Of a DNA stretch of 60,000 bases, positions 18,946-32,349 are shown piece after piece. Under the pieces are notes generated by a model. The model was not told the DNA's origin. It did not search any database and saw only the letters and a program-made list of their open reading frames with translations. The position numbers and the translations under genes were made by a program. Every line of letters begins with the position of its first letter. Positions within the stretch are counted from its first letter, which is position 1. The DNA is from Lineus longissimus (lineage: Eukaryota > Nemertea > Pilidiophora > Heteronemertea > Lineidae), in assembly GCF_910592395.1 (NCBI RefSeq), contig NC_088323.1, forward strand, positions 994,001 to 1,054,000. Direction: 5' to 3'.

Positions 18946-21900
18946 GTTTTTAATAACGTTTCAATCATTTTTGGAGGGGATGGCCCCGTCATGCCTGTTG
19001 TGGGGTTTCCAATACTCCCATCAAAAAGATGGCCTCTTGGCCCTCGACTATTATAGCACTCCACTTGCAGCTATCAATAGGACGCCTATAAAGTTCCAAG
19101 TTTTGCTGAACATAGGCATAGCCATGATTTCTAGTGGTGATGGTCGTTTTGCGAAAACTAAGGTATTTTTCGCGAAGTCTACCGAAGATATGGCTTTAAG
19201 CCCCGCATGAGCAATCCTCGACATGCCCCCGTTTCTGTAACTAGCATCTGTTGCACTCCTACTTGCAGCGCCGCCGCGCAACTTAATATTGATCCAGATC
19301 TGACATCGCCGCGAAAAACTTGTGGAATATCAAGGGAGTTTTCTTCTAGATGATAATTCCGTACATTCGCAACGGATTCCATTCTGATTGAAAGAAAAAG
19401 GTAGGAATTTTTATGTTTTTGCTTTTGCTGTTGTTCAGCTGTTCTTTGGGTCGTTTTGTTTCACGAAAGAAAAACACAAATCCGCGGGCGGAGGGTTCCC
19501 GGTTTTTCACGAGTGTACAGGCCTAACAGCGCCTGCTCTGTCGCTGTTTTTATAAAAGGTAAAAATGATCTATCCCGTTTCTGTTGCCGAAAACGTATTT
19601 TTTAGCCGGGTGAACATTTCTATTATTGGGGACCACGCCAATAATAGGAATGACAGTGCTATTGCCTACCCTTGGCTACCCGCCCTCACATCACTGATAA
19701 GCCTTGTTAGTTATTTCGTTCCAAATGTAATTGGTAATCTTTAATAATCAGCTTCATGACATTTTCAACCATTAGTTATATATGACGAATATTTGTATCA
19801 ATTTGGTTGATGCCATATGGAGCATTGACTCCAAGGATGAGGCCAGTTTGAAATAACATTAAATCAAACTTGTCAGTTTACGAGATCTGTACAATGTAGA
19901 AGACAATTAACTTCAGCGCGGAATTTATTAGCTCTGTCAATAATGGAGGAATTGTTATGGAACATCAGTGATGCAGTCGTATTATTAATTCTTTGATATG
20001 AATAAATATGTAAACGCCCACCATCTCAGAATAGAAAATAGAAAAACATTGCATTCGACCACCTTCTTACATTAGTGGCTTCAAATGAAAGTGTAATTAT
20101 TGCATCTTGGGTCACGCGGAAAGCTAAATAAATTTTTGGTAAAGATATACGTTATCGTTATGTGTTTTGATCACTGTAATTACCAAGGTTCGTGTGGTTA
20201 CAGTATAATGGTTAAAGTTACTCTGCATGTGTCTATCGGCCTGGTTACGATCAATTATATTAAAGGAAATAATTAAAATTCGTGATATGCCCCTAGCAGT
20301 TTCAAGAAATTGTCAATTATTATTGGGGAGGTTTGGCAATCGGTTGTACGAATGACCAAGGCGTGTGATTTCATCAGTCTCCCTAACTTAGCTGACCTTT
20401 AGGTAAGCTATTTACCTAGAATATTGTTTAGTCACCAAATGACATAAAACACAGGCAGTGTACTCCTATTATAATGCCTGATCAATTGATTTTACATTTT
20501 TCCGAATACGAAGGCTAAATAAAATTTCTTCAATAGAGGGAAAAATTCGCCGAAGGGGTGATATCAAAAATCTATACAGCGCTAAAATATATCGAACACC
20601 TTTTCGATACAATATTGGTGAATGCCTTTGAATACTGCTTGAAATAACAGTGATTTTGAATTCATATGAAAAAGAAAAAAAAGGCAACTATTTTCAAAAT
20701 CGACACATGAACATGGTACTTAAAGTCATTTTCAGAAAAAATGACATCGCAGATTTTTTGCTCACTCAGTTGAAGGGGAAATTCTGCGATTTGAACATGA
20801 CATGCGGTGCCAGCAATAATTTGTCCTGCCCTTCCAATCTCTGATCCTACATTGCCCTAGCCAATCGCATAGAGTATCTTACATCTTATGTCAGCAATTT
20901 GGTTGATAGATTTTTTTCTTGAATCGACAACTGAGCGAGAAACGACTCAGTTTGAATTCAAATTAATTGTAATGAATATGAAAAGAAGCCGATGAATGAG
21001 CTGTACTCCATTGAAACTGTCCATGGGGCCATGGCATTCATCATAAACCCTGGAGAACCAGGCATGCCAGGAGAATCATGCACAGAAGAAGGAATGACTT
21101 GCTTCAGAGTGTGAAATACTGGGACTCTAACCGTAAGAAACCGCAGAATTTTGCTATTGCTTTTGCATTCGTGTGCAATGTATCGCAACAAAGATATGTT
21201 TTCAACAAACCTTAGATCTTTTTGTTATCGGAATCCGAAGAAAGAGGAGATGGTAGACAAAACCAGAGGTCGAAAACCCCGATAAGATTCTTGAAATCTT
21301 ATGAGAATTTGAAGTTTGTACATGTGCACTTACATTCTTCGCAATCTTGTAAGGTTCACGGTTAAGATCATCACTGAGGATCTGACACTATTCTTGTAAC
21401 GAATGTACATGTTCATGTAAACAACTAAAAAGTAAGTGAGAATGTCATAAGAATTATTCATCGGGATTTTCGACCTAAATAACTTCAGAAATATCACCTC
21501 GTTGAAAATCCCACTTTTTGGATAATCGGGTCTTTCAATATCAGCTTCCTTTCAAAAGCGTCAGTGGCAAAATCGGTTTTTCAATACATCTTTAGGAACA
21601 GAATCCAGTTCATAACTACATGTGACGCTATGGTCTGCACTGAGACTTTCTGTCAAGAGGGATATCGTATGACAACACAATTAAGATTTGTAATCTTCTT
21701 TCGTGTGGGTGGCCTGTGGTGTGCGTATAGTACAACCTGAATTGATCAAACAATTAAAAATGTTTGATAATGTCATCGCTTACAAACAAAAACATTAAGC
21801 TTTGATGACTCATGATTAAAAACGACCTTTAAAACCTTTATACCGATCTGCCGATTATATTCAATCATTGTCCATTTCAAGGGTAAACCTGTTTGAATGT

Positions 21901-22248
21901 TTTACTAATCAATAGATAGATATCGCAGCATAAGCCACCACTGTGAAAACTTATGAAAAATCCATCAAAGCTCTTTGATTTTCAATTGCTTTGCCGATTC
22001 AAATGGTAAAGCTGTTTTGAGGAATCTCAAATAAATACTTGCCAAACACAAGGAAAGCATAATAACTTTCATGAAATTACTTTGCAAATCAGCCCTTCGA
22101 TTCTCAATTCCCTCACTCCCTACTATCTGAAATCACCGTTCGATCGTACTTACTCACTAGACCTGAGTTTAGCAATTGAATTTGTTCCGACATGTTGGGC
22201 TGATTGGTGTTTACATAAAAGGTCCAATTTCCTCCAAGTGATGCCCTT

Positions 22249-22490
22249 ACATGACCCTGGCTGGTTGATTTCCCTAAACCCTTGATTTGTATTGGTTTCG
22301 AGATGACGGTAAAGGGCTATGACAAGTTGTATTACACGCAGTGGTTGGAATCGGAGTAGCTTTTTACTTTTACATTACTGGTGTAACTTTTGAAATCATT
22401 GATATTGCCTTGTGAATGAACTGAGACCGGCGCTAAGTATACCTAGCCCTGGCTGGCGGATTTTGAGATGACGGTAAAGGACAAGCATCT
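22249..22490 (+). repeat. Short diverged direct repeats
   Basis: CCCTGGCTGG...GAGATGACGGTAAAGG occurs at about 22,255-22,313 and again, shortened, at about 22,449-22,480. A related GTTGTTGGAACTGGAGT phrase lies near 22,870. Possibly remnants of one old element. Confidence 0.4.
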
Positions 22491-23848
22491 TAGGTTATAT
22501 CAGGGAGGCGACCACATATTCATGTATTGGAATTGATCTATCAATTTGTCAATCAAGTTGAATTGACCTATTCACGAAATAGCTCAAGACTAAATTTGGT
22601 AAATGTATTACTAAGTGAATATACTATCAATATGTGGCACAGATATAATCAGGGCCTACGCTGGTAATGTAATCGAATGACCTTTCCGCGAAATTACATC
22701 TTTCCACATATTACGATGTAACTTTTAATCATTTTACTGAGGACCTGGTCAGGCTGGTGAATACGATGAATGGGTTGGATTCCATCAGCTTATGAATGCA
22801 TAATTTCATAATGTTTTCTCTTGTCAAATCCTGGACTGATGCCATGGTGTAGTCTTATAGTGTACCCAGTTGTTGGAACTGGAGTTGTGCTCCTTCAATT
22901 CTGGAACTTCTGATATGTCTACACCTTCCAGCGATACCTCACTGCGGATTTATTACGACGTTTGCTTTCATTCAGAATCCTTGTTTTTTCACCACTTATC
23001 CTGAAACCAGCCGCCGAAACAGTGATCTCAGTTCATTGGCAAGCTCAATTATCCGCAACCGAGATATAATTTTCCCATCACAAGACTGTCACAGCTGAAG
23101 ATAGAGGCATCAAAGGAAAAACAGACGAGTTTCTAAAGGCAGCTTTCTGTCGTGAAGGCATCCGTTAACAGCATGTGTGTATGTTGTCAATAGTATATTG
23201 CAGCAAGTTGTTGATGAAAACCAAGTTTGAGTGTCACAGCAGATGGGGCCATCAAACGAAATATATCTATAATGTATAATTGAAGCAATACCATTTACTT
23301 CCACTCTGAAGACACACTACCCTACTTAAGTGTATATGATAAACTGAAATTCAAAAAAAGTGGCACGAATTAATCTCCCTTATGTCAGCTACTCTGAATG
23401 GACGGCAATCATATGCTGTACTATGATTATTTAAGATCGAGGAGGATTTGGAGGGCAAAAGATGACGGCGTTATTCCCGCCACACTTGGTGTCCAGCAGG
23501 GGCGTGGATTATGTTGTCTAAAAATGAATTTGCAATGATGATGCATTCCGAAACGTGTTGTCTAGCATGATATGCAGCTAATTACCACGGCTCTAGTGTA
23601 GCCAAAGCGATGGTTTGTTGGCTTACCGGTCTGATAGGACTGTCGAGTCGTACATAATAAACCAGACCTGGTCTTCTGAAAATTGTATCGCAACGGCGCG
23701 TATGCTTTATGAAAAGCACTGCTATGTAATCGTAAATGCGTTTGTCGATATTTGTTTGAAGTCAAGTTTGTCTTTTCAACATATTTTAGGTGGAGTGATG
23801 TAATTTATAGGCCTAAAGTCAGCGACAGCTGCTTGACTCTTTGGAGAT

Positions 23849-23897
23849 ATGTCAGCAAGAGCACTTCTTAGCGGGCATGTCAGCAAGAGCACTTCTT
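23849..23897 (+). repeat. 21-bp direct duplication
   Basis: ATGTCAGCAAGAGCACTTCT is repeated perfectly at a 28-bp spacing. Confidence 0.95.
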
Positions 23898-24549
23898 TTT
23901 ATAAGTGCCATAAGAATACCAGTACGCTCTAACCGCACAGCCATTTGCAAAGACTGATCTAATTGTCGTTTAAATGGGTCCTTGTTTCGCCAATTTGATT
24001 GACTTATCTGTCTTGCGATAGCTCACAGTTGTCATCATGTAGGACAATTTCTGCAAAAGGCAAGCTCTCCGGATCCATCTGGTGCGAAATATTGTAGCCC
24101 ATTTTAACTCGGCTAAAACGAATGACAGATGTCTTTATCAGGGGTCGGTTGTACTTGTACCTATATCGATAAGTGAGATCTTCATATGACATTATAATAT
24201 GTCAGACGTATATTTGATATATTGATCCCAGTTGATGCAGTCTAGAAAGTGTGTCTCCGTCATGTTGTCACTTTGGTGATAAAATATGTGGACAGTGCAG
24301 TTCGTTCTTAGAAATAGAAGTTAGTTTCCGCTTTTGAAAAAACTTGGTGGTTGTTCAGAATCTCAAAACCGTTCTTGGTTTTTCATACCAAAACATTTCG
24401 GCAGGTTGCATATTTGTGTCAGCGGAAAAACCCTAAACGGTTTTCAAAAGTTCACAAATATTTATTTCTAGGAGTGTTGGGACTGTTCTGTAGATGACCC
24501 ATGACCATGTTGACTTATTTTCCATCATCTCTCCCTTTGTCTGCTGCAG

Positions 24550-24622
24550 GTATTGGTATGCAACCGGGGCAAATGGAGTCCAATCAGAAGTACAGGTAGC
24601 AGGGATACACTTACTTGTCCAG
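24550..24622 (+). CDS. Candidate internal exon, 73 bp
   Basis: A pyrimidine-rich acceptor (CTCTCCCTTTGTCTGCTGCAG) precedes an open segment reading YWYATGANGVQSEVQV then AGIHLLVQ, which ends at a GTAAAA donor. Splice sites and composition are exon-like. No partner exon with the right phase was found nearby and the family is not recognised. It could belong to a + strand gene with very long introns. Confidence 0.35.
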
Positions 24623-27534
24623 GTAAAAAATCAAAATATACATGTATGCAGAGGTCAAAATTCTTTTCATCTTTGTATCATGTTCATGGTATACATGTAC
24701 CAGATTGACAGCTAATACAAGTACATGCTTAAGTAGTCAAGCGTGCGTAGGGCTAGCATTTGGTTTAACATATCCTTATAGTTTTTCGTCTTTGGCTTTA
24801 ATACCAATGTCATCTTTAATGTAAAAACATAAGATCCAATTCTTTCTTCCAATATGAAATTGCTACAACGCTACTATATTGAGTAGATGCGTTGCGTTAA
24901 CTTGTGGCCCCTAGGGTAATAAACAGTGTTAGTCGATTGGTTCCCATGCTGGAAGGAAGAGAACATCTGGGAATGGAGAAATAACCTTCACGGAGTAATT
25001 CATTTTGTTGCGACCAATCGTCCATATTTCCCAAACTCGTGTTGATGGTTGTAAGGTACCGACTGCCTGGAGTGAATGAAATATGTAATATCATGTGTAT
25101 AAGAGGTTAGTATTAGATGTACTATAATAACTAACATACGTCCAGTCTCGTCCGAAAAAAAATCAATCAGTACACAAATAGTATTTATACGTGTAATGCA
25201 TATGTATTTCTTTGGGTCGTAATGCATAAAAAAACACGCTGTGATTCTATGATTTTGAAATCCGTCAAAGATCCTATAACCGTGAGTTTCATCAATTGAA
25301 TCAGTTGAAGTAGGATTTTTATGCCTACACTCCAAATGAAAATAATTCATAGATTATCCATAGGATTATGAAGCCAGAAAGTGCACGCCTACATGCGCAC
25401 AACCTTGATATTTTATTACAAACGCTGTATTTACAGCGCTATATTCAGATAAATTGTTTTCAAATTGAAATACATAATCTTGTTGGCAGCTGATTGCATA
25501 CAGATGAGGACAGTTGAAATCAGGACACTTGGCACAACATAAATTTTGTGTTTGCCCGACGTTGACTCTGTGTTGGGAGTGAACGCAAATTCTATGATTG
25601 AGGCTGGGTGTAAAATTAACGTTTCATTTACATTGGAACGACATAGATGCTATGTTTTGTTCTTTTTCTAAAAAATTACGAAAAATATGAAATATGGTGA
25701 AAACAAATTTATAAAAAATTCAAATTTCCAAAAATGACATCCTTTTGTATATCTCCTTTTTCATGTAAATTAGAGAAATTGTTACTTTCAAGTAATCAAA
25801 AAAATATTTTTTCGGAAAAAATGAGGCAAACAAATTTTTTTGTGGATTTTTTCAAATCTTTTTTTCCTTCTTCTAAAAATGTTTTTTTCTTCAAAAATGA
25901 GTAAAAAAAACATTTTTATAAGAAGGAAACAAAATTTGAAAAAATCCAATTTTTTTTGGTTTAGCCACAGAATTCATGTTGGGCTACCCAACATAGCATT
26001 TACATTTGCAAGACGTAAATTGTGTGTTGGAGACATAAAATCCATGTCAAGTACCTTTCAACAAAAAAAAATTACGTTTGAAGTACATGTAGTTACTAAG
26101 TCAGACGATAAGGTTGAGGCTAAGTTACAATGTTGAAGACCGTAGACGTTATAAGTAGCTGCAGATTCTAATTTATCATTGATGGCATCATAATTCTAAC
26201 TTCCATACGAAATTAATGTACAGCAACACCCAATTAAATCATTAATCTAAGACTTTCAAATGAATAAAAAAGGTAACTTGCCAATAAGTGTTGTGGTGAA
26301 GTTACCATGCAGGCATATAATCAATTTTTCTTGTTAATGGCAGGTTGGGTGGGATAATTCTCAAAGAAGTTTTGATATCAATTGACTACTTGATTAAAAA
26401 ATGGTGATTGATCGAAGTGAGTGTTTTAAATCATCGAAGGCTTCTTTTATGCGAGTTGCGAGTTGAAACGAACGAGTCATTGTTCGTTGAAAATTCGACT
26501 TTTCATAAAAGGAGGATGACGGAACCTCTGCAAGGTTAATGAGAAATTGACATCTTACGTCTGTTGGATCGCTTTTTCTGCAACCTCCACCACTTTCAAA
26601 CTGCCTATCAGAACCCGAATCGCCACATCAACGCCCCTGTCCCATACAGGTTGTTATTGCCATTATCATATCTGCACCTCATTTTCCTCGGGAGCAAATT
26701 CCTTTGAATTTCTGCAGAGAAAAAGACTTTCATGCATAACAAACAGAAGGGGTGGATAATCTCATTTCGGTGTGACTGAATTGAAAGATGAGTTAATTAA
26801 GTCGATAATTAGACTCCAAGTGAGCGCGATACGCTCATTACTAAGACTTAAGGCGATATTTTCATCATGTCAGCACGAAAGAGGGAAGAGATGCAATTTG
26901 ATGTGAAGAACAGTGTGGTATCTGTAAATGGCAATAGAAATTTTGCAGATTTGGGCATTCGCTGTCATTTAACCGATTACGTAAATGCATACTTTATCAA
27001 GCAGTGGATAAGAATAATGGTGGTAGTTGACAAAGTTAGGTTGAGGGATGCATATCCCCTTTACCAGAATGATAGGTAGATACTTCAACTTGTGGTACGA
27101 TTCATATCCCCTTAAAAACAGTCTAGGCGAGAAATCTGATTTCAATCGTTTAACAAAATCCGATCCTTTTAAAACCTTTACATCGGAAATTAAAGTCCTG
27201 TTGATTGACATTTTTCATTATTGTTACAATCTTTATGTAAATAGTAAAATTGACATAGAATCTATAATAATGGTACCAATAGGTCATTGCTGGATTGGGT
27301 GCACTCAGGTTCTTGGGTTTCCTTATCAGTATTTGTCTGCCTGGCGCCCGCCACATTACCCGGACAAGAACTTGAAAACATTGCGTGTATTATACTTAAG
27401 CTATATCAAATTCAGTCAGTTCATTCATTCTTTCTCTATAGATCCATGGATCATTGGATATTGATCTATTGTAAATCAGCTTCATTTAACCAGATTCCCT
27501 AATGATGAATTAGTGTTGATGCTATTTCTTTCAG
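24623..27534. other. AT-rich, no supported gene
   Basis: The densest A/T part of the window, with a foldback at 25.84-25.95 kb. ORFs of 100-140 codons here are low-complexity or atypical and I do not trust them. Confidence 0.5.
25844..25946. repeat. AT-rich inverted repeat (foldback)
   Basis: The left arm (25844-25888, starting GGATTTTTTCAAATC) and the right arm (about 25903-25946, ending TTTGAAAAAATCC) are near-perfect reverse complements of about 44 bp, with about 14 bases between. Shared internal words are CCTTCTT and AAAAATG. It could be a MITE core or a hairpin-forming site. Confidence 0.85.
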
Positions 27535-27725
27535 AGAAAAACCATGCTAGCAAGGCTGGTGTCGGGACCTATTACAAGCAACACAGGGAGTATTTTTCTT
27601 GTTTGACAGAAATGGTTGCCCTTGCAATTAGTTGTTCCTGTAACAATATGCTTCTATTATTGTTCCCGTTTCTGTCTGTCTCAGCAACCTTAGTAACTGT
27701 GTCAAACAAATCAAATGCACTCCAG
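27535..27725 (+). CDS. Candidate internal exon, 191 bp
   Basis: An acceptor (GCTATTTCTTTCAG) and a donor (CTCCAG|GTAAGC) bracket an open frame. It reads EKNHASKAGVGTYYKQHREY, then a hydrophobic stretch (NMLLLLFPFLSVSATLV), then SNKSNALQ. The hydrophobic stretch is long enough for a membrane segment. Its entry phase does not match the exit phase of the candidate exon at 24550-24622, so the two would need another exon between them. Function unknown. Confidence 0.35.
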
Positions 27726-30700
27726 GTAAGCACATTTTTATCGCACCAGAGAGTCGCCCTAAGCTCTACAGAATACTAACCATGCGACACCCGCAAATAT
27801 ATATTTGATAACTTAATTGGTTATACATTGGTTATCGATGATCAATGAAAGAAATAGCCAGGTTTTCGGCTGTTTCCAAAATAGCTTTTCAACGTGTTTT
27901 CCCTGTTTTGTACCGGCAAGGGAACTGTATCAGTTTGAAAGGTTGTAATGAGACTCCTAAGTAAGTGGCAACTCCCATGATCGTTTTTGATAATATTCCC
28001 CTGCCCAGAATATGTTTGTTAATGTTATCGGTAATTGCTTGCACTCACCTTGCTACGGTCTTTCATTATAAATATATTTCCCGATACATTCAGTATATCA
28101 ATACGTACATAATTTATCGGTACTATTGTCTATACGGTATTTAGGAGCGATAACTGATCATCGCCTACTAAATATGTGTCGGTATTCGTAGAGATGTTAT
28201 CCGAGTACGTGCCAAACAATTACACTATGAACATCAGATGTCGGAAAATGTGGTAAAATGTAGTAAATGACTTACTTAAATACGATTGGTAAACCTCTAC
28301 CAAGGCCCATGCCTGTCGTTCAAAAGCACAGAATTCATGTTACATAATACCTAACGTTAAGTATTCTTGAAGACGGTTTCGTAGGTAATCACTTCATGTT
28401 TTGCATGTTAAAACTAACGAGTCCGTTTCATTCTACTGCAAATGCATGTTTGCGCCGATATGAACACTTTTCAAACATAAAACATTATTCTTTCTGTGTT
28501 ACACATCGTATAGAATGCGAACTGTCACGCTCATGTAACATTACGCATCAAGTGGATGACCAGGATGAGTTGCTCCGTACTGCCTCTCTACATGCCATCG
28601 GGCAGTCTTCAGTCAGCCGGGAACTGATGCATAAGCCACGAACACCAACAGGGGAGGGATTCTCACTCTCTTCTAAAAGGTCATTCGTTAATTTGTTTGT
28701 TGTTTACTAATCACGTCAATATACAGCCTTCGTGATCAACCTGCTGGTAAACTACAGTTTCAGTATGACAAACATTGTGATTGATTCATGTTGTTTAAAT
28801 AACTAATAAAACTATGGCAACTGTTTCAACACTGTTGTCATGAAGGTTGTCAGAGGTCTATGCACTTTAAACAGGAAACGTGCAGTAGTGGAGGACCCAC
28901 GAAGTTGACCAACTAAAGATATAAAAATGGATGACGACGAGCCTATACAATAAAACAAGTCCACGCCAAAAAATCAGTTCACGTAAGGGGATGAGATGGC
29001 ACACGAGATATCGGGATGAAAAACATAAAAACTATGAAACTCGTTCCATCCAGACCCGTCTTCCTGAGGTAATCTTCTGTCATTCTGTCCACATGCTACA
29101 ATGGGTCCCTCCAGCTATGAATATTGTCCCACGATTGAAAATCCATACTCTGTCGCAGTACTGTGTTTTATGAGCTTGGTGCATTGATCGGACTGGGTGG
29201 ATGGTGATGCGGTTAGATAGGTGATTCCCTGGCCTGATACGGTTTGTCAGTGTCAACCTACTGAGGCCATCATCATTCGAAAAGTAGTATGTGTTATTGG
29301 GCATGTCATTTCCTTGGTTACAAACGAAGTCGACCGTGGAAAAGGGTCATGCAAGGCGCGAATGTGAACTTAGTTGATCTTATGATACAACATTGAATTG
29401 TCGAAGGGTTCAATCGATAAAAGCGTGCATAGACATGTGACCCAAGTGTTACCATGCTGTCGACTTCAAGTAACTCAATAATGCCATTCTGTTCGAAAAG
29501 AATGCTGTCTAAATAAGTGAATTTGAATTTGCCTCCTTTTAGGTGATAAAAGCATGTTTAACGAGCACATGTGTTCGTATTTGTCCAGTAGTATCATTCC
29601 GTGATGAAAATATTGTTCACCTGCTGGTCTGACAAATATCGCGGTTGTAGTTTTCAATAATCAAAATCATAGGTTGAATGTACAATTGCAATATGTAACA
29701 TTGACCTGTAAATGTTAGGTCATGGTCAACTTTATAAAGCACTGTAAAGGCCTAGACCTGTTAGTGAGTTCATTTTTTTGTAACATTCATTGTGCGATTG
29801 AGACTCGAAGATATATGAGAAGCTTTCATCTCTAATAGAATGTTGATCCCTAACCTGTGAAGCTAAATGTCTAATCAAATCCTCTTTGATTTTTCTGAAT
29901 TATCCACCAGCAATTCTGCAAGTGTTAAAACTGAGAAAACATCCGGGGGGAGAAACTGCTGAGCTAGTTCGTAATACCTTTTGTCATTGTCAGTTCATCA
30001 ATCCTTGTTTACATTTCCCGACGATGAAAGCAAGATCGTTCGATGTTGTTTAGAGAAAATCAGCCCAGTAACCTTTCAATTACTACATCGATTATCGTAG
30101 CCAAACATTCTGATCAAACATTGCAGATTGTCCTGGATACTTTGTCTCTAAGCTAAGGGGACGTAACATAATCACAAAAATACTTATTCTCAAATCGCAT
30201 GTCGTGTTGTACCAGGTGACGTCTTTGTTTGACATTTAGTGATGGACTTAATTGTCAATCTAGTTCTTCGTTCTTCTTGAACTTCAAAGATTGTTCCAGT
30301 TAGAATCGACGACTAAATGATGTAATTAGGGGGGTCGTTATTCGTAAGCCAACCTCAGGATAGAAGAGCTCCAACTCACACTCTTAACTCGTTGATCTGT
30401 CCTGTAATTTGTACTCGGAAAATGCAGTTGATTATACCCTACACATCATAAAATACTTATCTGTAAATATACCATAATATCTTTTTATCAAGTTGCCCGT
30501 GGGTGGAAAATCAATACAATAATCATTGCTAATTAATTATTCGATGTGCTATATTCAATAGTGGGCACATTGCCTCTAGACATATTGAAGGATGAATTGT
30601 CATTACAGTTTCAACTCACGCTGATTACGCAGTTAGCGCTCAGAAGCTATGGCAAATACTTTAAGGGAATCATGTGGCTGTTGTGATATTTAGCTTCCTG

Positions 30701-31283
30701 ACCTGTGCTTCGTGCGTTGCTTGACGTTTCCTACCATCTACGATAGAAAATTGAGAAACCAACCAGCTTGTAACATCAACATTTCTCTTGCCCATGTACT
30801 GGATACTGATCCATGAAATTAAAAAACAAAGGAATTACACAGTATTCAAGTGAATTCGCCCATAATTCAACATGAATGACTTTCATGTTACACCCAGCCA
30901 TTGAAAGAAGCACACTTGTGACTCTCAGCAGGCAACCCCGACTAAAACAACACCATCAAATACAAAAGAAAACCTAAAACAATACCATTTGAACTTTTCA
31001 AAGGGCGCTGGAAACAGATGTACAGCTGGCACTATGTGAGCATGGCAAAAACAAGAGACTTTCTATCACTATTATCTTAGATGAAATTACATTGAATTGT
31101 TGAGCAGGTTCGTTGGCATCGATTTCCGTAACAAGACAACTAACGTTTATATATATTTCTAGAGAAATGATGGTTGATGTGTCGTTACATCGAAACGTGT
31201 CACCAGATTCCGCTTTGAAAGAATATTGGATATTGGACAATATCTCTTATAAAAAGTATTTGGATACTTAACTTTCGAGCCTA
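27726..31283. other. No supported gene
   Basis: About 3.5 kb of ordinary AT-rich sequence. A + strand ORF at 28396-28710 has a plausible middle (DDQDELLRTASLHAIGQ) but no convincing splice or start context. Confidence 0.45.
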
Positions 31284-31454
31284 TCATCCGACTGTTGACC
31301 AGCTATTGTGGTTTGCGTACCATCTCTTTAGGTGCTTGCCGCCCTGCCCTCCCTCAAATCGTAACCTACTGTAATGTGGTCCCTGTTTGGTCTGCAATGA
31401 ATGGGCTGCAGCATCCCCAGAGGCAATAACTGAGACATTGCTGCTTGTGATCAT
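31284..31454 (-). CDS. Candidate small ORF or terminal exon
   Basis: From the ATG at 31454 the - strand encodes 56 residues (MITSSNVSVIASGDAAAH, SLQTKQGPHYSRLRFEGG, QGGKHLKRWYANHNSW) and then a stop. Its composition is richer in Gly, Ala and charged residues than the surrounding AT-rich ORFs, which suggests real coding. A weak acceptor (GTGGTAG) lies just upstream. The family is not recognised. Confidence 0.3.
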   Translation of the reverse strand: MITSSNVSVIASGDAAAHSLQTKQGPHYSRLRFEGGQGGKHLKRWYANHNSWSTVG

Positions 31455-31475
31455 CGCTACCACAGCCAGCCACAC

Positions 31476-32349
31476 AAAGGGTTAATTTACAGTTTGGCAC
31501 GTCCCAGCGCCACTAACAGCCTTCATCGTCACATTCTTGAACACAACCAATCTTATTAAAATTGCGTGTTTAAACAAATATCCACCAAGAGTTATTCTGA
31601 TGAGATAGTGTAAATTACTAAAACGAAATGGAAAAACTGAACGAAACAACATTAAAATTGTAATTATTGATGTGATAAATTTTATTTGTAATTGTGCTAA
31701 CGAGCTGTGTGTTGTTGAGTCGAATTGGAAATGTGGGATGGCTGAAGGTAGTGTCGATAGTCAACGTTTGCACTGATGGTGTGGCAGGTGGGTGGGGATT
31801 TTATCCATTATGTCGCACGTAAGCTGTATCAAGACGACATGTCAAAAATTGGGCAGATAAAAAAACAACTTAAGAACTCGAGCTATAATGGTGTACAAAT
31901 ATAGAAACGTATTTTCTCGAACACGACCAGGGCCATTGGAGGGGTTAATTTAACATCTCAACTAACCGACTTTCAGACTTCAAATTGAAGTTTTCAATCA
32001 AAAGAAAACTAATGCTAGTGACCCCCCAAAATCAATACTGAGCAGGTTTCTAAATTGAAACTATTCGCTCAGAAAATCGGAATGATTCTTTTGAACAGGT
32101 AGGACATGTTCATTTTGTAAGAGCTTTCACCCTGGTTTCAATTTCTGTTAAATGACTTTGTGGTCGAAGATGTAAGACAGATCGGTTCACTCAGATGAAC
32201 ACTTCGTTGCGATTGTTTTCCATACAGGATCGTATCATATTGGTTGAATCGAAGACCTTTCTTAAATAAGGTGTAGTCTCAACAATCTAGGTTGCACTTT
32301 TGGACATAGCTAGGTGTTATGGTTATCGTCTTAAAAGACGTTTTTTCAA
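31476..32349. other. No gene seen
   Basis: AT-rich sequence leading into the minisatellite; nothing supported. Confidence 0.45.

Larger units (their letters stand above)
17146..24549. other. Gene-poor, AT-rich region
   Basis: About 7.4 kb with no supported gene. It contains a weak tRNA-like relic near 18.9 kb, loose repeats near 22.3 kb and a short tandem repeat near 23.87 kb. ORFs up to about 100 codons exist but lack splice context or domains. Confidence 0.5.

Noticed and set aside
27048-27464. 138-codon + strand ORF
   Set aside because: Composition is AT-driven (Ile, Tyr, Asn, Lys), it overlaps open frames on the other strand and no motif is recognisable.
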